Below are positions 5,877 to 12,898 of a DNA stretch of 14,742 bases, in pieces (within the stretch, counting starts at the first letter, position 1; each line of letters begins with the position of its first letter). A program made the position numbers and the translations under genes. Under the pieces are notes generated by a model, which did not search any database, had not been told where the DNA came from, and was given only the letters and a program-made list of their open reading frames with translations. The stretch spans positions 1 through 14,742 of the forward strand of contig JAUPKO010000606.1 of the NCBI GenBank assembly GCA_030837395.1. The letters are read 5' to 3'. This DNA is from Actinomycetota bacterium. Its GTDB lineage: Bacteria > Actinomycetota > Actinomycetes > S36-B12 > UBA10799.

Positions 5877-6407
5877 CTACTCCGCTGCGAGGTACTTGAC
5901 GGCGATGGCTTCGGCGGCGTCCTGCCGGGTCTCCCGCTCGACGAAGATGGTCCAGTCTGCAGCCTGTTGGTAGAACGGCTCCCGGCGACGCATCACGCCC
6001 TCGGCGCTGGTGTGCGGGTCGATGACAGGCCGATTCGGGTCGGCCTCGGTCTTGGCGGCCAGCCGTGCGATGTCACCTTCGAGGTAGATGATCGGCCCAC
6101 CGTCGCGCAGCGCCTGCACCTTGCGGGCACTGTAGACCTCGTCACCACCGGCATCCAGATCCACCAACGCACCCCCGCCGCAGTCCACGATCAACTCGTC
6201 CATGACCGCCAACTTGGTGATGATGTCGAACTCCAGATCCCGGAACTCGCGCCACCCCCGCGACGCGACGAACTGCGGCACCGTCAAACCCGACTCGTAT
6301 TCAATTAACACATCGGTGCTCATCACAGGCCGCTTGGTGAGCACCGACAACCGCCGGGCGACATTCGACTTGCCCACCCCGCGCATGCCGATCAGGTTGA
6401 TGTTCAC
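5877..6407 (-). CDS. shikimate kinase-like P-loop kinase (solitary)
   Basis: A 176-aa protein of shikimate-kinase length and order. Walker A is GMRGVGKSN (residues 7-15). The shikimate-binding residues align at Asp32, Arg56, Glu59 and Gly77-79 (DCGGGA), with spacing equal to M. tuberculosis AroK (Asp34, Arg58, Glu61, Gly80). A lid-type Arg-Pro (NRPVID, Arg126) and a late Arg (RREPFY, about 142) follow. Shikimate kinase phosphorylates shikimate in aromatic amino-acid synthesis. Oddities are Asn15 where GKST is usual, an enlarged segment after the GGG loop, and no aroB/aroC neighbours. It may be a paralogue with another small substrate. The start is GTG 6407, with GGAG (6416-6413) 5 nt upstream. 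It lies downstream of polA on the same strand. Confidence 0.75.
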   Translation of the reverse strand: MNINLIGMRGVGKSNVARRLSVLTKRPVMSTDVLIEYESGLTVPQFVASRGWREFRDLEFDIITKLAVMDELIVDCGGGALVDLDAGGDEVYSARKVQALRDGGPIIYLEGDIARLAAKTEADPNRPVIDPHTSAEGVMRRREPFYQQAADWTIFVERETRQDAAEAIAVKYLAAE

Positions 6408-6430
6408 GCGCGCTCCGCAGGTGTGGTCAT
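6404..6430 (-). CDS. possible 8-codon leaderless upstream ORF
   Basis: ATG at 6430 opens MTTPAERA and stops with TGA at 6406-6404, overlapping the GTG start of the kinase gene as GTGA. CATGAT (6442-6437) lies 6 nt upstream, a one-mismatch TANNNT hexamer, so a leaderless transcript could start exactly at this ATG. The Shine-Dalgarno for the kinase lies inside it. This is a speculative regulatory or coupling ORF supported only by geometry. Confidence 0.25.
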   Translation of the reverse strand: MTTPAERA

Positions 6431-6478
6431 GGCCCCATCATGCCCGACTCGGCGGAGCAGCCCAGGAGAATCACCATC

Positions 6479-9151
6479 TCAGTGGCCCGCCTCGGCCCAA
6501 CTGCGGCCGGTGCCGACGGACACGTCGAGAGGCACCGCGAGGTCGTAGGCGCCTGCCATCTGCTCGCGCACCAAGACGGCGACCTGCTCGACCTCCCCCG
6601 GCGCCACCTCCAACACGAGCTCGTCATGCACCTGCAGCAGCAGCCGCGACCGCAACGAAGCAGCCCGCAGAGCCTCCTCCACCCGCAGCATCGCCACCTT
6701 CACCAGGTCCGCCGCGGATCCCTGGATCGGCGCGTTCAGGGCCATCCGCTCAGCCATGGCCCGACGCTGACGATCGTCGCTGTTCAAGTCCGGCAGGTAC
6801 CGCCGCCGTCCCATGAGGGTCTCGGTCCAGCCCGTGGCCCGGGCCTGTTCGACCACCGTCTGCAAGTAGTCGCGCACCCCGCCGAACCGCAGGAAGTACT
6901 CGTCCATCAACTTCTGCGCCTCGGCCCTGGTGATGCCCAACTGCTGCGACAGTCCGAACGAACTCAGGCCATAGGCCAGGCCGTACGACATCGCCTTGAC
7001 CCGACGACGCATCTCCGGATCGACCTGCGACGCCGGCACCCCGAACACCCGCGACCCGACCGTCGTGTGCAAGTCCTCGCCGGATCGGAACGCCTCGATC
7101 AGCCCCTCGTCGGCCGACAGGTGCGCCATGATCCGCATCTCGATCTGCGAGTAGTCCGCCGTCAGCAGCGTGTCGAAGCCGGCGCCAACCACGAAACCGG
7201 ACCGGATCTGCCGACCCTCCTCGGTGCGGATCGGGATGTTCTGCAGGTTGGGATCCGTACTGGACAACCGCCCGGTGGCCGCCACCAACTGATTGAACGT
7301 CGTGTGGATACGTGAATTCGCGTCGATCAACGGCAACAGCCCGGCCACCGTCTGGCGCAGTTTGGACACGTCCCGGAAGCGCAGGATCGTCTCCAGCAGC
7401 GGGTCCGCGGTGGTGGCATAGAGCGAGGTGAGGGCCTCGGCATCGGTGGTGTAGCCGGTCTTGATCTTCTTGGTCTTGGGCAGGTTGCGCTCGCCGAACA
7501 GCAACTCCTGCAGTTGTTTGGGCGAGCCGAGGTTGAACTGCCGCCCGGCGATATCCCACGCGGCCTGCTCGGCCTCCCGCACCGAAGTGGCGTATTGTGC
7601 CTCCAATTCAGTCAGGTACGGCCGATCCACCGCGATGCCGTCGCGTTCCATCTGGGCGAGCAGCATCAGGGTGGGAAGTTCGACCTCGTCCAGCAGCGCC
7701 GTCGCGTCACGCTCGGCCAACTGCGTGCGCAAGGCCGCCCCCACCGCCAACAGCGCCGACGCCTCGCGGGCCTTGGGTTCCTTGCGATCGGCCTCGTCGA
7801 AGTCGCCCAGGCTCAGCTGCCCGCCGGACTCCCCCGGCGGCGACAGGTCGATGCGGGCGAACCGGGCCGCCAGGTCGCGCAGATCGAACGACCGTTGCCC
7901 GGGCAGCAGCAGGTAGGCCGCCAGCGCCGTGTCGATCGCCAACCCGGCCAACGTCCACCCCTGCGCCATGATCGCCAGCAGTTGACCCTTGGCATCGTGC
8001 ATCACTTTGGGCGCCGCCGGATCGGCCAACCACGTGCTCACGGCATCGTCCACCTGACCCTGGTCGATCCACAGCGCATCTGCCCCGTCCGCCGCGAGCA
8101 CCAGGGCCTCAACCTCGCCGGTCCCCCGGCCCCACCTGCCCACCACCAGCAGGCCGACCTCAGCCGTACGTCCGTCGGCGGTGCGCCGCTCGGCGAGCCA
8201 CTGCGCGGGCGGCAGGTCCGACAGCGCGACGGCCTCCTCGGCGGTGTCCGGCGTCTCAGCGTTGTCGCCGAAGATTGCGAACAGCCGATCACGCAGCACC
8301 TGGAACTCCAGGTCGTCGAATACCTCGTGCACCGCCTCGCGGCCGAACCCGTGCCAGTCCAGGTCGGCCACCGACACGTCAAGCGGCACGTCGTGCACCA
8401 GTTGCGTGAGCCGACGGTTGAGCAGCACCTGGTCGAGGTGGTCGCGCAGCGCCTGCCCGGCCTTGCCGGGTACGTCTGCGGCATGGGCGATCAACCCGTC
8501 GAGGCCGTCGAACTGCACGATCCATTTGGCGGCGGTCTTCTCGCCCACCCCCGGGATGTTGGGCAGGTTGTCCGATTTGTCGCCCCGCAACGCCGCGAAA
8601 TCGGCGTACTGCTGCGGCGGCAGGCCGAATCGTTCAGTGACCGCGGCCGGGTCCATCCGGGCCAGGTCCGACACGCCGCGCTTGGGGTACAGCACCGTCA
8701 CCGCATCGTCCACCAGTTGGAAGGCATCGCGGTCGCCCGTGACGATCGCCACCTCGAACCCCTCGGACGTGGCTTGGGTGGCCAACGTCGCGATGATGTC
8801 GTCGGCCTCGAAGCCCTCGACGCTCAAGGCCGGGATTCCCATCGCGGCCAGCACCGTGCGTACCCAGTCGACCTGCCCGGCGAACTCGGACGGCGAGGCC
8901 GCCCGATTGGCCTTGTAGTCCGGGAACTCCTCGGTGCGGAAGGTCCGCCGCGACACGTCGAACGCCACCGCCACATGGCTGGGCCGCTCGTCGCGCAGCA
9001 CATTGATCAGCATGGAGGTGAAGCCGTAGACGGCGTTGGTCGGCTGCCCGCTGGTGGTCGAGAAGTTGTCGACCGGCAGCGCATAGAAGGCCCGGTAGGC
9101 CAGTGAGTGGCCGTCGAGCAACATCAGACGGCGCGGTTGTTCGGTTGCCAC
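6479..9151 (-). CDS. polA: DNA polymerase I
   Basis: An 890-aa family A polymerase for Okazaki-fragment maturation and repair synthesis. The N-terminal 5' nuclease domain (about 1-290) carries LLDGH (Asp13), EADD (115-118), GDRDAF (Asp140/142) and GDKSDN (Asp191/194), with the helix-hairpin-helix PGVGEKTAAKW after them. The middle domain lacks the DxE, NLKYD and YxxxD motifs, so proofreading should be absent, as in mycobacterial PolA. The polymerase domain has motif A TADYSQIEMR (Asp666), motif B RRRVKAMSYGLAYG (Lys719, Tyr723 at the E. coli Phe762 position), and motif C QVHDELV. I place the start at GTG 9151, 7 nt after TAGGAT, rather than at upstream codons that would run into the divergent gene. 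An in-frame ATG at 9124 is a later alternative. Confidence 0.97.
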   Translation of the reverse strand: MATEQPRRLMLLDGHSLAYRAFYALPVDNFSTTSGQPTNAVYGFTSMLINVLRDERPSHVAVAFDVSRRTFRTEEFPDYKANRAASPSEFAGQVDWVRTVLAAMGIPALSVEGFEADDIIATLATQATSEGFEVAIVTGDRDAFQLVDDAVTVLYPKRGVSDLARMDPAAVTERFGLPPQQYADFAALRGDKSDNLPNIPGVGEKTAAKWIVQFDGLDGLIAHAADVPGKAGQALRDHLDQVLLNRRLTQLVHDVPLDVSVADLDWHGFGREAVHEVFDDLEFQVLRDRLFAIFGDNAETPDTAEEAVALSDLPPAQWLAERRTADGRTAEVGLLVVGRWGRGTGEVEALVLAADGADALWIDQGQVDDAVSTWLADPAAPKVMHDAKGQLLAIMAQGWTLAGLAIDTALAAYLLLPGQRSFDLRDLAARFARIDLSPPGESGGQLSLGDFDEADRKEPKAREASALLAVGAALRTQLAERDATALLDEVELPTLMLLAQMERDGIAVDRPYLTELEAQYATSVREAEQAAWDIAGRQFNLGSPKQLQELLFGERNLPKTKKIKTGYTTDAEALTSLYATTADPLLETILRFRDVSKLRQTVAGLLPLIDANSRIHTTFNQLVAATGRLSSTDPNLQNIPIRTEEGRQIRSGFVVGAGFDTLLTADYSQIEMRIMAHLSADEGLIEAFRSGEDLHTTVGSRVFGVPASQVDPEMRRRVKAMSYGLAYGLSSFGLSQQLGITRAEAQKLMDEYFLRFGGVRDYLQTVVEQARATGWTETLMGRRRYLPDLNSDDRQRRAMAERMALNAPIQGSAADLVKVAMLRVEEALRAASLRSRLLLQVHDELVLEVAPGEVEQVAVLVREQMAGAYDLAVPLDVSVGTGRSWAEAGH

Positions 9152-9164
9152 CTGCCTGATCCTA
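9152..9164 (-). promoter_or_regulatory. leaderless promoter of polA
   Basis: On the minus strand TAGGAT (9164-9159) is followed by 7 nt (CAGGCAG) and then GTG at 9151. Its first two bases, 9164-9163, are shared with the -10 of the rightward promoter. The AGG in the spacer is too close to act as a good Shine-Dalgarno for this GTG. Confidence 0.55.
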
Positions 9165-9174
9165 GGCTGGGGCC
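9163..9174 (+). promoter_or_regulatory. leaderless promoter of the thioesterase-pfk operon
   Basis: TAGGCT (9163-9168) is followed by 6 nt (GGGGCC) and then ATG at 9175. It shares the central TA of CCTAGG with the polA -10 on the other strand, so the two promoters are back to back and physically overlapping. Confidence 0.55.
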
Positions 9175-9630
9175 ATGGCTGATGAGTCGCAGGACGTTCC
9201 GAGCTGGCCCGCACAGTTGCCCGATCCGGCCACCGCCGCCGCCGGCATCAACTCCGAGGGCTACCAGGGTGCCCTCGGCGTCCGCATGGGCATTGAATAT
9301 CTGCACGTCGCCCCGGATTTGGTCAGCGCCCGCATGCCGGTGGCCGGCAACACCCAGCCCTACGGCCTGCTGCACGGCGGCGCGTCGGGTGTGCTGGCCG
9401 AGAGCGTCGGCTCGGTTGCCGCCTCGCTGAACGCCGGTCCGGGCCGCATCGCCTTGGGCATCGAACTGAATCTGAGCCATCACCGCAGCGCCCGGGAGGG
9501 TATCGTGACCGCCGTCGCGACCCCGCTGTCGGTGGGCCGCACACTGGCCACCTACCAGGTGGCCATCACCGACGATGCCGGCCGATCCATCTGCACCGGC
9601 CGGCTCACCTGCCTGCTGCGCGAGGTGTGA
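9175..9630 (+). CDS. PaaI-family hotdog thioesterase
   Basis: A 151-aa hotdog-fold acyl-CoA thioesterase homologue. Residues 59-80 contain NTQPYGLLHGGASGVLAES, with HGG at 67-69 and Glu76 in the central helix, the catalytic layout of the 4HBT/PaaI/EntH group. The strand after it (IALGIELNLSHHRSA) is also typical. Such enzymes hydrolyse aryl- or acyl-CoA thioesters, and the exact substrate is not deducible. It is divergent from polA, and to my knowledge a hotdog thioesterase next to polA recurs in actinomycetes. Its TGA overlaps the GTG of the phosphofructokinase gene, so the two form a coupled operon. The start is ATG 9175, directly preceded by a leaderless -10 element. Confidence 0.9.
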   Translation: MADESQDVPSWPAQLPDPATAAAGINSEGYQGALGVRMGIEYLHVAPDLVSARMPVAGNTQPYGLLHGGASGVLAESVGSVAASLNAGPGRIALGIELNLSHHRSAREGIVTAVATPLSVGRTLATYQVAITDDAGRSICTGRLTCLLREV

Positions 9631-11867
9631 CCGTGAGCGAGTTGACTGCGCCTGCGGGTGGGACCAAGGCCATCGCAGTGCTGACCTCTGGCGGTGACGC
9701 CCAAGGCATGAATGCTGTCGTGCGGGCCGTGGTGCGCACCGCCATCAACGCCGGTGCCGAGGTCTACGTGGTCTATGAGGGTCTGCAGGGCCTGGTTGAT
9801 GGCGGCGAGCGAATCGTCAAATGCGACTGGAGTTCCGTCGGCGGCATCCTGCACAAGGGCGGCACGGTCATCGGCACGGCCAGGTCGATGGACTTCCGGG
9901 AACGCTGGGGGCGTCTGAAGGCCGCTGCGAGCCTGATCGAACGCGGAATCGACAGGCTGGTCGTCGTGGGCGGTGACGGCTCGCTGACCGGCACCGATGT
10001 GTTCCGCAGCGAATGGTCCGAGTTGTTGGCCGAGTTGGCTGCCAACGGCGACATCACCGTCGAACAGGAGCAGCGGCACGCCCACCTGATCATCGCCGGG
10101 GTTGTCGGCTCGATCGACAACGACATGGTGGGCACCGACATGACGGTGGGCGCGGACTCCGCGCTGCACCGCATCCTGGAGGCCATCGACGCCATCGCAT
10201 CCACCGCGGCCAGTCATCAGCGCTCGTTCGTGGTGGAGGTGATGGGCCGCCACTGCGGCTATCTGGCGCTGATGTCGGCGATCGCCGGTGGCGCCGACCA
10301 TGTGCTCATCCCGGAGATGCCGCCCGAAGCCGGCTGGGAGGACGACGTCTGCGATCGGCTGCGCGCGGCGCGCACCGCCGGCCGAAGAGATTCGATCGTG
10401 ATCGTGGCCGAGGGCGCCCGCGACCGCGAGGGCAACCCGATCACCGCGCAGATGGTGGCCGATGCCATCGCCGAGCGCACCGGCGAGGACGTCCGCATCA
10501 CCATCCTGGGCCACGTGCAGCGTGGTGGCAGCCCCAGCGCCTACGACCGCTGGATGCCGACGTTGATGGGGTACGCGGCGGCGCTGGAGGTGTTGTCCGC
10601 CGGCCCGGACCACGTGCCCCAGTTGATCGGCGTGCGCAATGGCGAGGTCGCCACCACAGCGCTCATGGAGGACGTCGCCAGGACCCGCCAGATCGCCAGT
10701 TTGATCCAGGCCGGCCGCTACGACGACGCGGTGTCAGCCCGTGGCGTGTCCTTCTCCGAGATGCTGCACGTCTTCCACGACATCGCCCGGGTCGCGCCCG
10801 AGCAGGCACCCAAGGGCCTGCGCATCGCAGTCCTGCATGCCGGCGGCCTGGCACCTGGGATGAACGCCGCCGTGCGGGCAGCGGTGCGCTTCGGGATCTC
10901 CCGGGGACACACGATGGTGGGTGTGCAGAACGGTTTCAGGGGGCTGTTGAAGAACCGCGTCACCGCCCTGAACTGGGACGATGTGGAGGGTTGGGTGAGC
11001 CTGGGCGGTGCCGAATTGGGCACCAGCAGGCTGATCCCCGAACCCTTCCAGTACGCCAATGTGAGCGCGATGCTGGCGCTGCACGGTGTGGAAGCCGTGC
11101 TCGTGATCGGCGGCCAGAAGGGGTACCAGGCCTCCTACAACCTGCTGCAGGCGCGCGACGACTACAAGGGCCTGCAGATCCCGTGGATGCTGCTGCCGGC
11201 CAGTATCGACAACAACCTGCCCGGGTGGCGCACAGCCATCGGCGCCGACACCGCCTTGTGTGCCATCACCGACGCCGTCGACCGCCTGAAGCAATCGGCA
11301 ACGGCGTCCCGGCGGGCGTTCGTGATTGAAGTCATGGGTCGCTACTGCGGCTACTTGGCGCAGATGGGTGGGCTCGCTGCCGGTGCAGAACAGGTGTTCA
11401 TCCCCGAGCAGGGCATCAGCCTGGCGGCTCTGGACGCCGCCGCACAGGACATGGCCGCCGGGTTCAAGGGCGGCCGCCGGATCTACCTGGTGGTGCGCAA
11501 CGAGATGACCTCGACCGGCTACACCACCGAATTCCTCAAGCAGCTGTTCACTGAGGAATCCGAGGGCGACTTCGATGTGCGGACCATGATCCTGGGCCAC
11601 TTGCAGCAAGGTGGCAACCCCACGCCGTACGACCGGGTGCAGGCCACCCGGCTGAGCGCCTTCGCGATTCAAACTCTGACCGAGCACGCCGAGGCCGGCA
11701 GCGTGGAATGGTCCTACATCGGATCGGACCGGGGCCGCCCGCACGCCGAGAACCTGCGGGCCCTACCGGACGTGGCCGAGAACATCGCCGGCGGTTTCCG
11801 GCGCCCCAAGCAGCAATGGTGGCTCCCCCTGCGCGAAGTGAGCGAGGCCGTTTCGCAGCGTTCGTAG
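9627..11867 (+). CDS. eukaryote-type tandem 6-phosphofructokinase
   Basis: A 746-aa fusion of two PFK domains, catalysing ATP + fructose-6-phosphate to fructose-1,6-bisphosphate in glycolysis. The N-half (about 14-390) is complete: TSGGDAQGMNAVVRAVVR, Arg86, GGDGS (115-119, Gly118 indicating ATP not PPi), SIDND (162-166), SHQR (Arg199), MGR (206-208), Glu262, and GHVQRGG (295-301). A linker with RGVSFSEMLHVF follows. The C-half (about 398-746) keeps sugar-phosphate residues (MGR 570-572, Arg652, His658) but has GGQKG instead of GGDGS and SIDNN instead of SIDND, so it is probably regulatory. It ends PKQQWWLPLR like animal PFK. Ordinary bacterial PfkA is about half this length. GTG 9627 overlaps the thioesterase TGA. 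GTG 9633 has a better placed GAGG (9622-9625) and may be the real start. Confidence 0.95.
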   Translation: MTVSELTAPAGGTKAIAVLTSGGDAQGMNAVVRAVVRTAINAGAEVYVVYEGLQGLVDGGERIVKCDWSSVGGILHKGGTVIGTARSMDFRERWGRLKAAASLIERGIDRLVVVGGDGSLTGTDVFRSEWSELLAELAANGDITVEQEQRHAHLIIAGVVGSIDNDMVGTDMTVGADSALHRILEAIDAIASTAASHQRSFVVEVMGRHCGYLALMSAIAGGADHVLIPEMPPEAGWEDDVCDRLRAARTAGRRDSIVIVAEGARDREGNPITAQMVADAIAERTGEDVRITILGHVQRGGSPSAYDRWMPTLMGYAAALEVLSAGPDHVPQLIGVRNGEVATTALMEDVARTRQIASLIQAGRYDDAVSARGVSFSEMLHVFHDIARVAPEQAPKGLRIAVLHAGGLAPGMNAAVRAAVRFGISRGHTMVGVQNGFRGLLKNRVTALNWDDVEGWVSLGGAELGTSRLIPEPFQYANVSAMLALHGVEAVLVIGGQKGYQASYNLLQARDDYKGLQIPWMLLPASIDNNLPGWRTAIGADTALCAITDAVDRLKQSATASRRAFVIEVMGRYCGYLAQMGGLAAGAEQVFIPEQGISLAALDAAAQDMAAGFKGGRRIYLVVRNEMTSTGYTTEFLKQLFTEESEGDFDVRTMILGHLQQGGNPTPYDRVQATRLSAFAIQTLTEHAEAGSVEWSYIGSDRGRPHAENLRALPDVAENIAGGFRRPKQQWWLPLREVSEAVSQRS

Positions 11868-11950
11868 CCGCGCCGTACGATGTCAAACGGAGCATTGGTG
11901 TTCCACGCCACACCCACGGGCGGCAACGCATAATCTGCCGTGCCCTGGGG

Positions 11951-11962
11951 GACAATGGTTGC
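11951..11962 (+). promoter_or_regulatory. possible leaderless promoter of the ubiA-dprE1-dprE2 operon
   Basis: GACAAT (11951-11956) is followed by 6 nt (GGTTGC) and then GTG at 11963. It lacks the first T of TANNNT. Alternatively, CATAAT at 11929-11934 could be the -10 with GGGGG (11947-11951) as a distant Shine-Dalgarno. The 95-bp gap before the gene is the only room for a promoter of this operon. Confidence 0.35.
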
Positions 11963-12898
11963 GTGACTTTGACTGATTCTGCTGCGCCCACGGAGGTGGC
12001 TGGCACGGTGTCCGCTGGTGGGCCCTTGGCTTTGCTGCGCGCCATGCGCCCGCATCAATGGACCAAGAACGTCCTCGTGGCTGCGGTGCCGCTGGCCTCT
12101 GGCATGTTGTTCCAGCTCGACGTGCTGCTGCCCACCATCGGCGCTTTCGTCGCCTTCTGCCTGGCCGCCAGCGGCACTTACCTGATCAACGACACCGTCG
12201 ACGTCGAAGCCGACCGCGCGCACCCCACCAAACGCCACCGTCCCATTGCCTCCGGAGCGCTGTCACCGCGGGTGGCCGTCATCGCCGCAGTGGTGCTGTT
12301 CATCGCGGCGATCGCGCTTGGGTGGTGGATCAGCGTGGGGCTGGGGGCCGTCGTGGCGGCCTACATGGTGGTCACGCTGTCGTACTCCTTACGCCTCAAG
12401 CACGAACCGGTGATCGAGTTGGTGTTCGTCTCGCTCGGGTTCCTGCTGCGCGCGATCGCCGGCGGTGTGGCCAGCGGCATCACGATCTCCAGCTGGTTCC
12501 TGATCGTGGCGGGCTTCGGATCCCTGTTCATGGCAACCGGCAAGCGCTCCAGCGAACTCAACCAGAGCCTCGCGGCCGATCCGGAGAACCGCGGCAGCAC
12601 CCGCCGGGTGTTGGCCGGCTACACCCCCACCTACCTGTGGTTCGTGTGGGGTCTGGCCGCCACCGTGACCGTCACCGCCTACTGTCTGTGGGCCTTCGAG
12701 GTGGCCGCCATCGACACCCGGGTGCCGTGGGCCGAGCTGAGCATCATTCCGTTCGTGCTGGCCATCCTGCGGTATGCGGTCGATATCGACTCCAACACCG
12801 CCGGCGCCCCTGATGAGGTGGTGCTCAAGGACCGCGTGTTGATGTTTCTGGGCGTGCTCTGGGTGGTCACGTTTGCGCTCGGCGCCCTGGGGGTATGA
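11963..12898 (+). CDS. ubiA: decaprenyl-phosphate phosphoribosyltransferase (DPPR synthase)
   Basis: A 311-aa UbiA-superfamily membrane prenyltransferase, closest in pattern to M. tuberculosis Rv3806c. It transfers 5-phosphoribose from PRPP to decaprenyl phosphate, the committed step toward decaprenyl-phosphoryl-arabinose. Visible features are MRPHQWTKN (28-36), the Mg2+-binding motif NDTVDVEADRAHPTKRHRP (76-94), and YSLRLKHEPVIEL (141-153), where Glu stands in the second acidic motif as I recall it does in Rv3806c. These are followed by FLLRAIAGGVA, FGSLFMATGKRSSEL and ILRYAVDID. About nine hydrophobic helices place it in the cytoplasmic membrane. The frame opens earlier, but GTG 11963 fits family length and a -10-like hexamer. 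Its stop overlaps dprE1 (ATGA), confirming the pathway context. Confidence 0.93.
   Translation: MTLTDSAAPTEVAGTVSAGGPLALLRAMRPHQWTKNVLVAAVPLASGMLFQLDVLLPTIGAFVAFCLAASGTYLINDTVDVEADRAHPTKRHRPIASGALSPRVAVIAAVVLFIAAIALGWWISVGLGAVVAAYMVVTLSYSLRLKHEPVIELVFVSLGFLLRAIAGGVASGITISSWFLIVAGFGSLFMATGKRSSELNQSLAADPENRGSTRRVLAGYTPTYLWFVWGLAATVTVTAYCLWAFEVAAIDTRVPWAELSIIPFVLAILRYAVDIDSNTAGAPDEVVLKDRVLMFLGVLWVVTFALGALGV

Noticed and set aside
5852..5883. Possible bidirectional terminator between the PIN toxin and the kinase gene
   Set aside because: GGAGT/ACTCC can pair, but the loop is over 20 nt with only a weak inner GAC/GTC pairing and no T-run, and it overlaps both gene ends.
7514..9106. 530-codon plus-strand open frame
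   Set aside because: It is the antisense of polA, rich in Arg/His/Gln with no recognisable motif, a typical shadow in high-GC DNA.
9152..9214. N-terminal extension of PolA to 911 aa
   Set aside because: It would run through the divergent promoter and into the thioesterase gene. GTG 9151 lies 7 nt after a -10 hexamer and just before the conserved LLDGHS motif.
10013..11329. 438-codon plus-strand open frame
   Set aside because: It is an alternative frame inside the phosphofructokinase gene and is mostly Arg/Gly/His low-complexity sequence.
9627..11867. Whether the contig is eukaryotic because of the PFK type
   Set aside because: The gene overlaps a bacterial-type thioesterase as GTGA, is flanked by bacterial polA and dprE1, and has no introns, so the gene is truly in a bacterial chromosome.
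11708..11962. N-terminal extension of UbiA into the phosphofructokinase gene
   Set aside because: The extension is Arg/Pro-rich shadow sequence, and the family is about 300 aa. GTG 11963 gives 311 aa.
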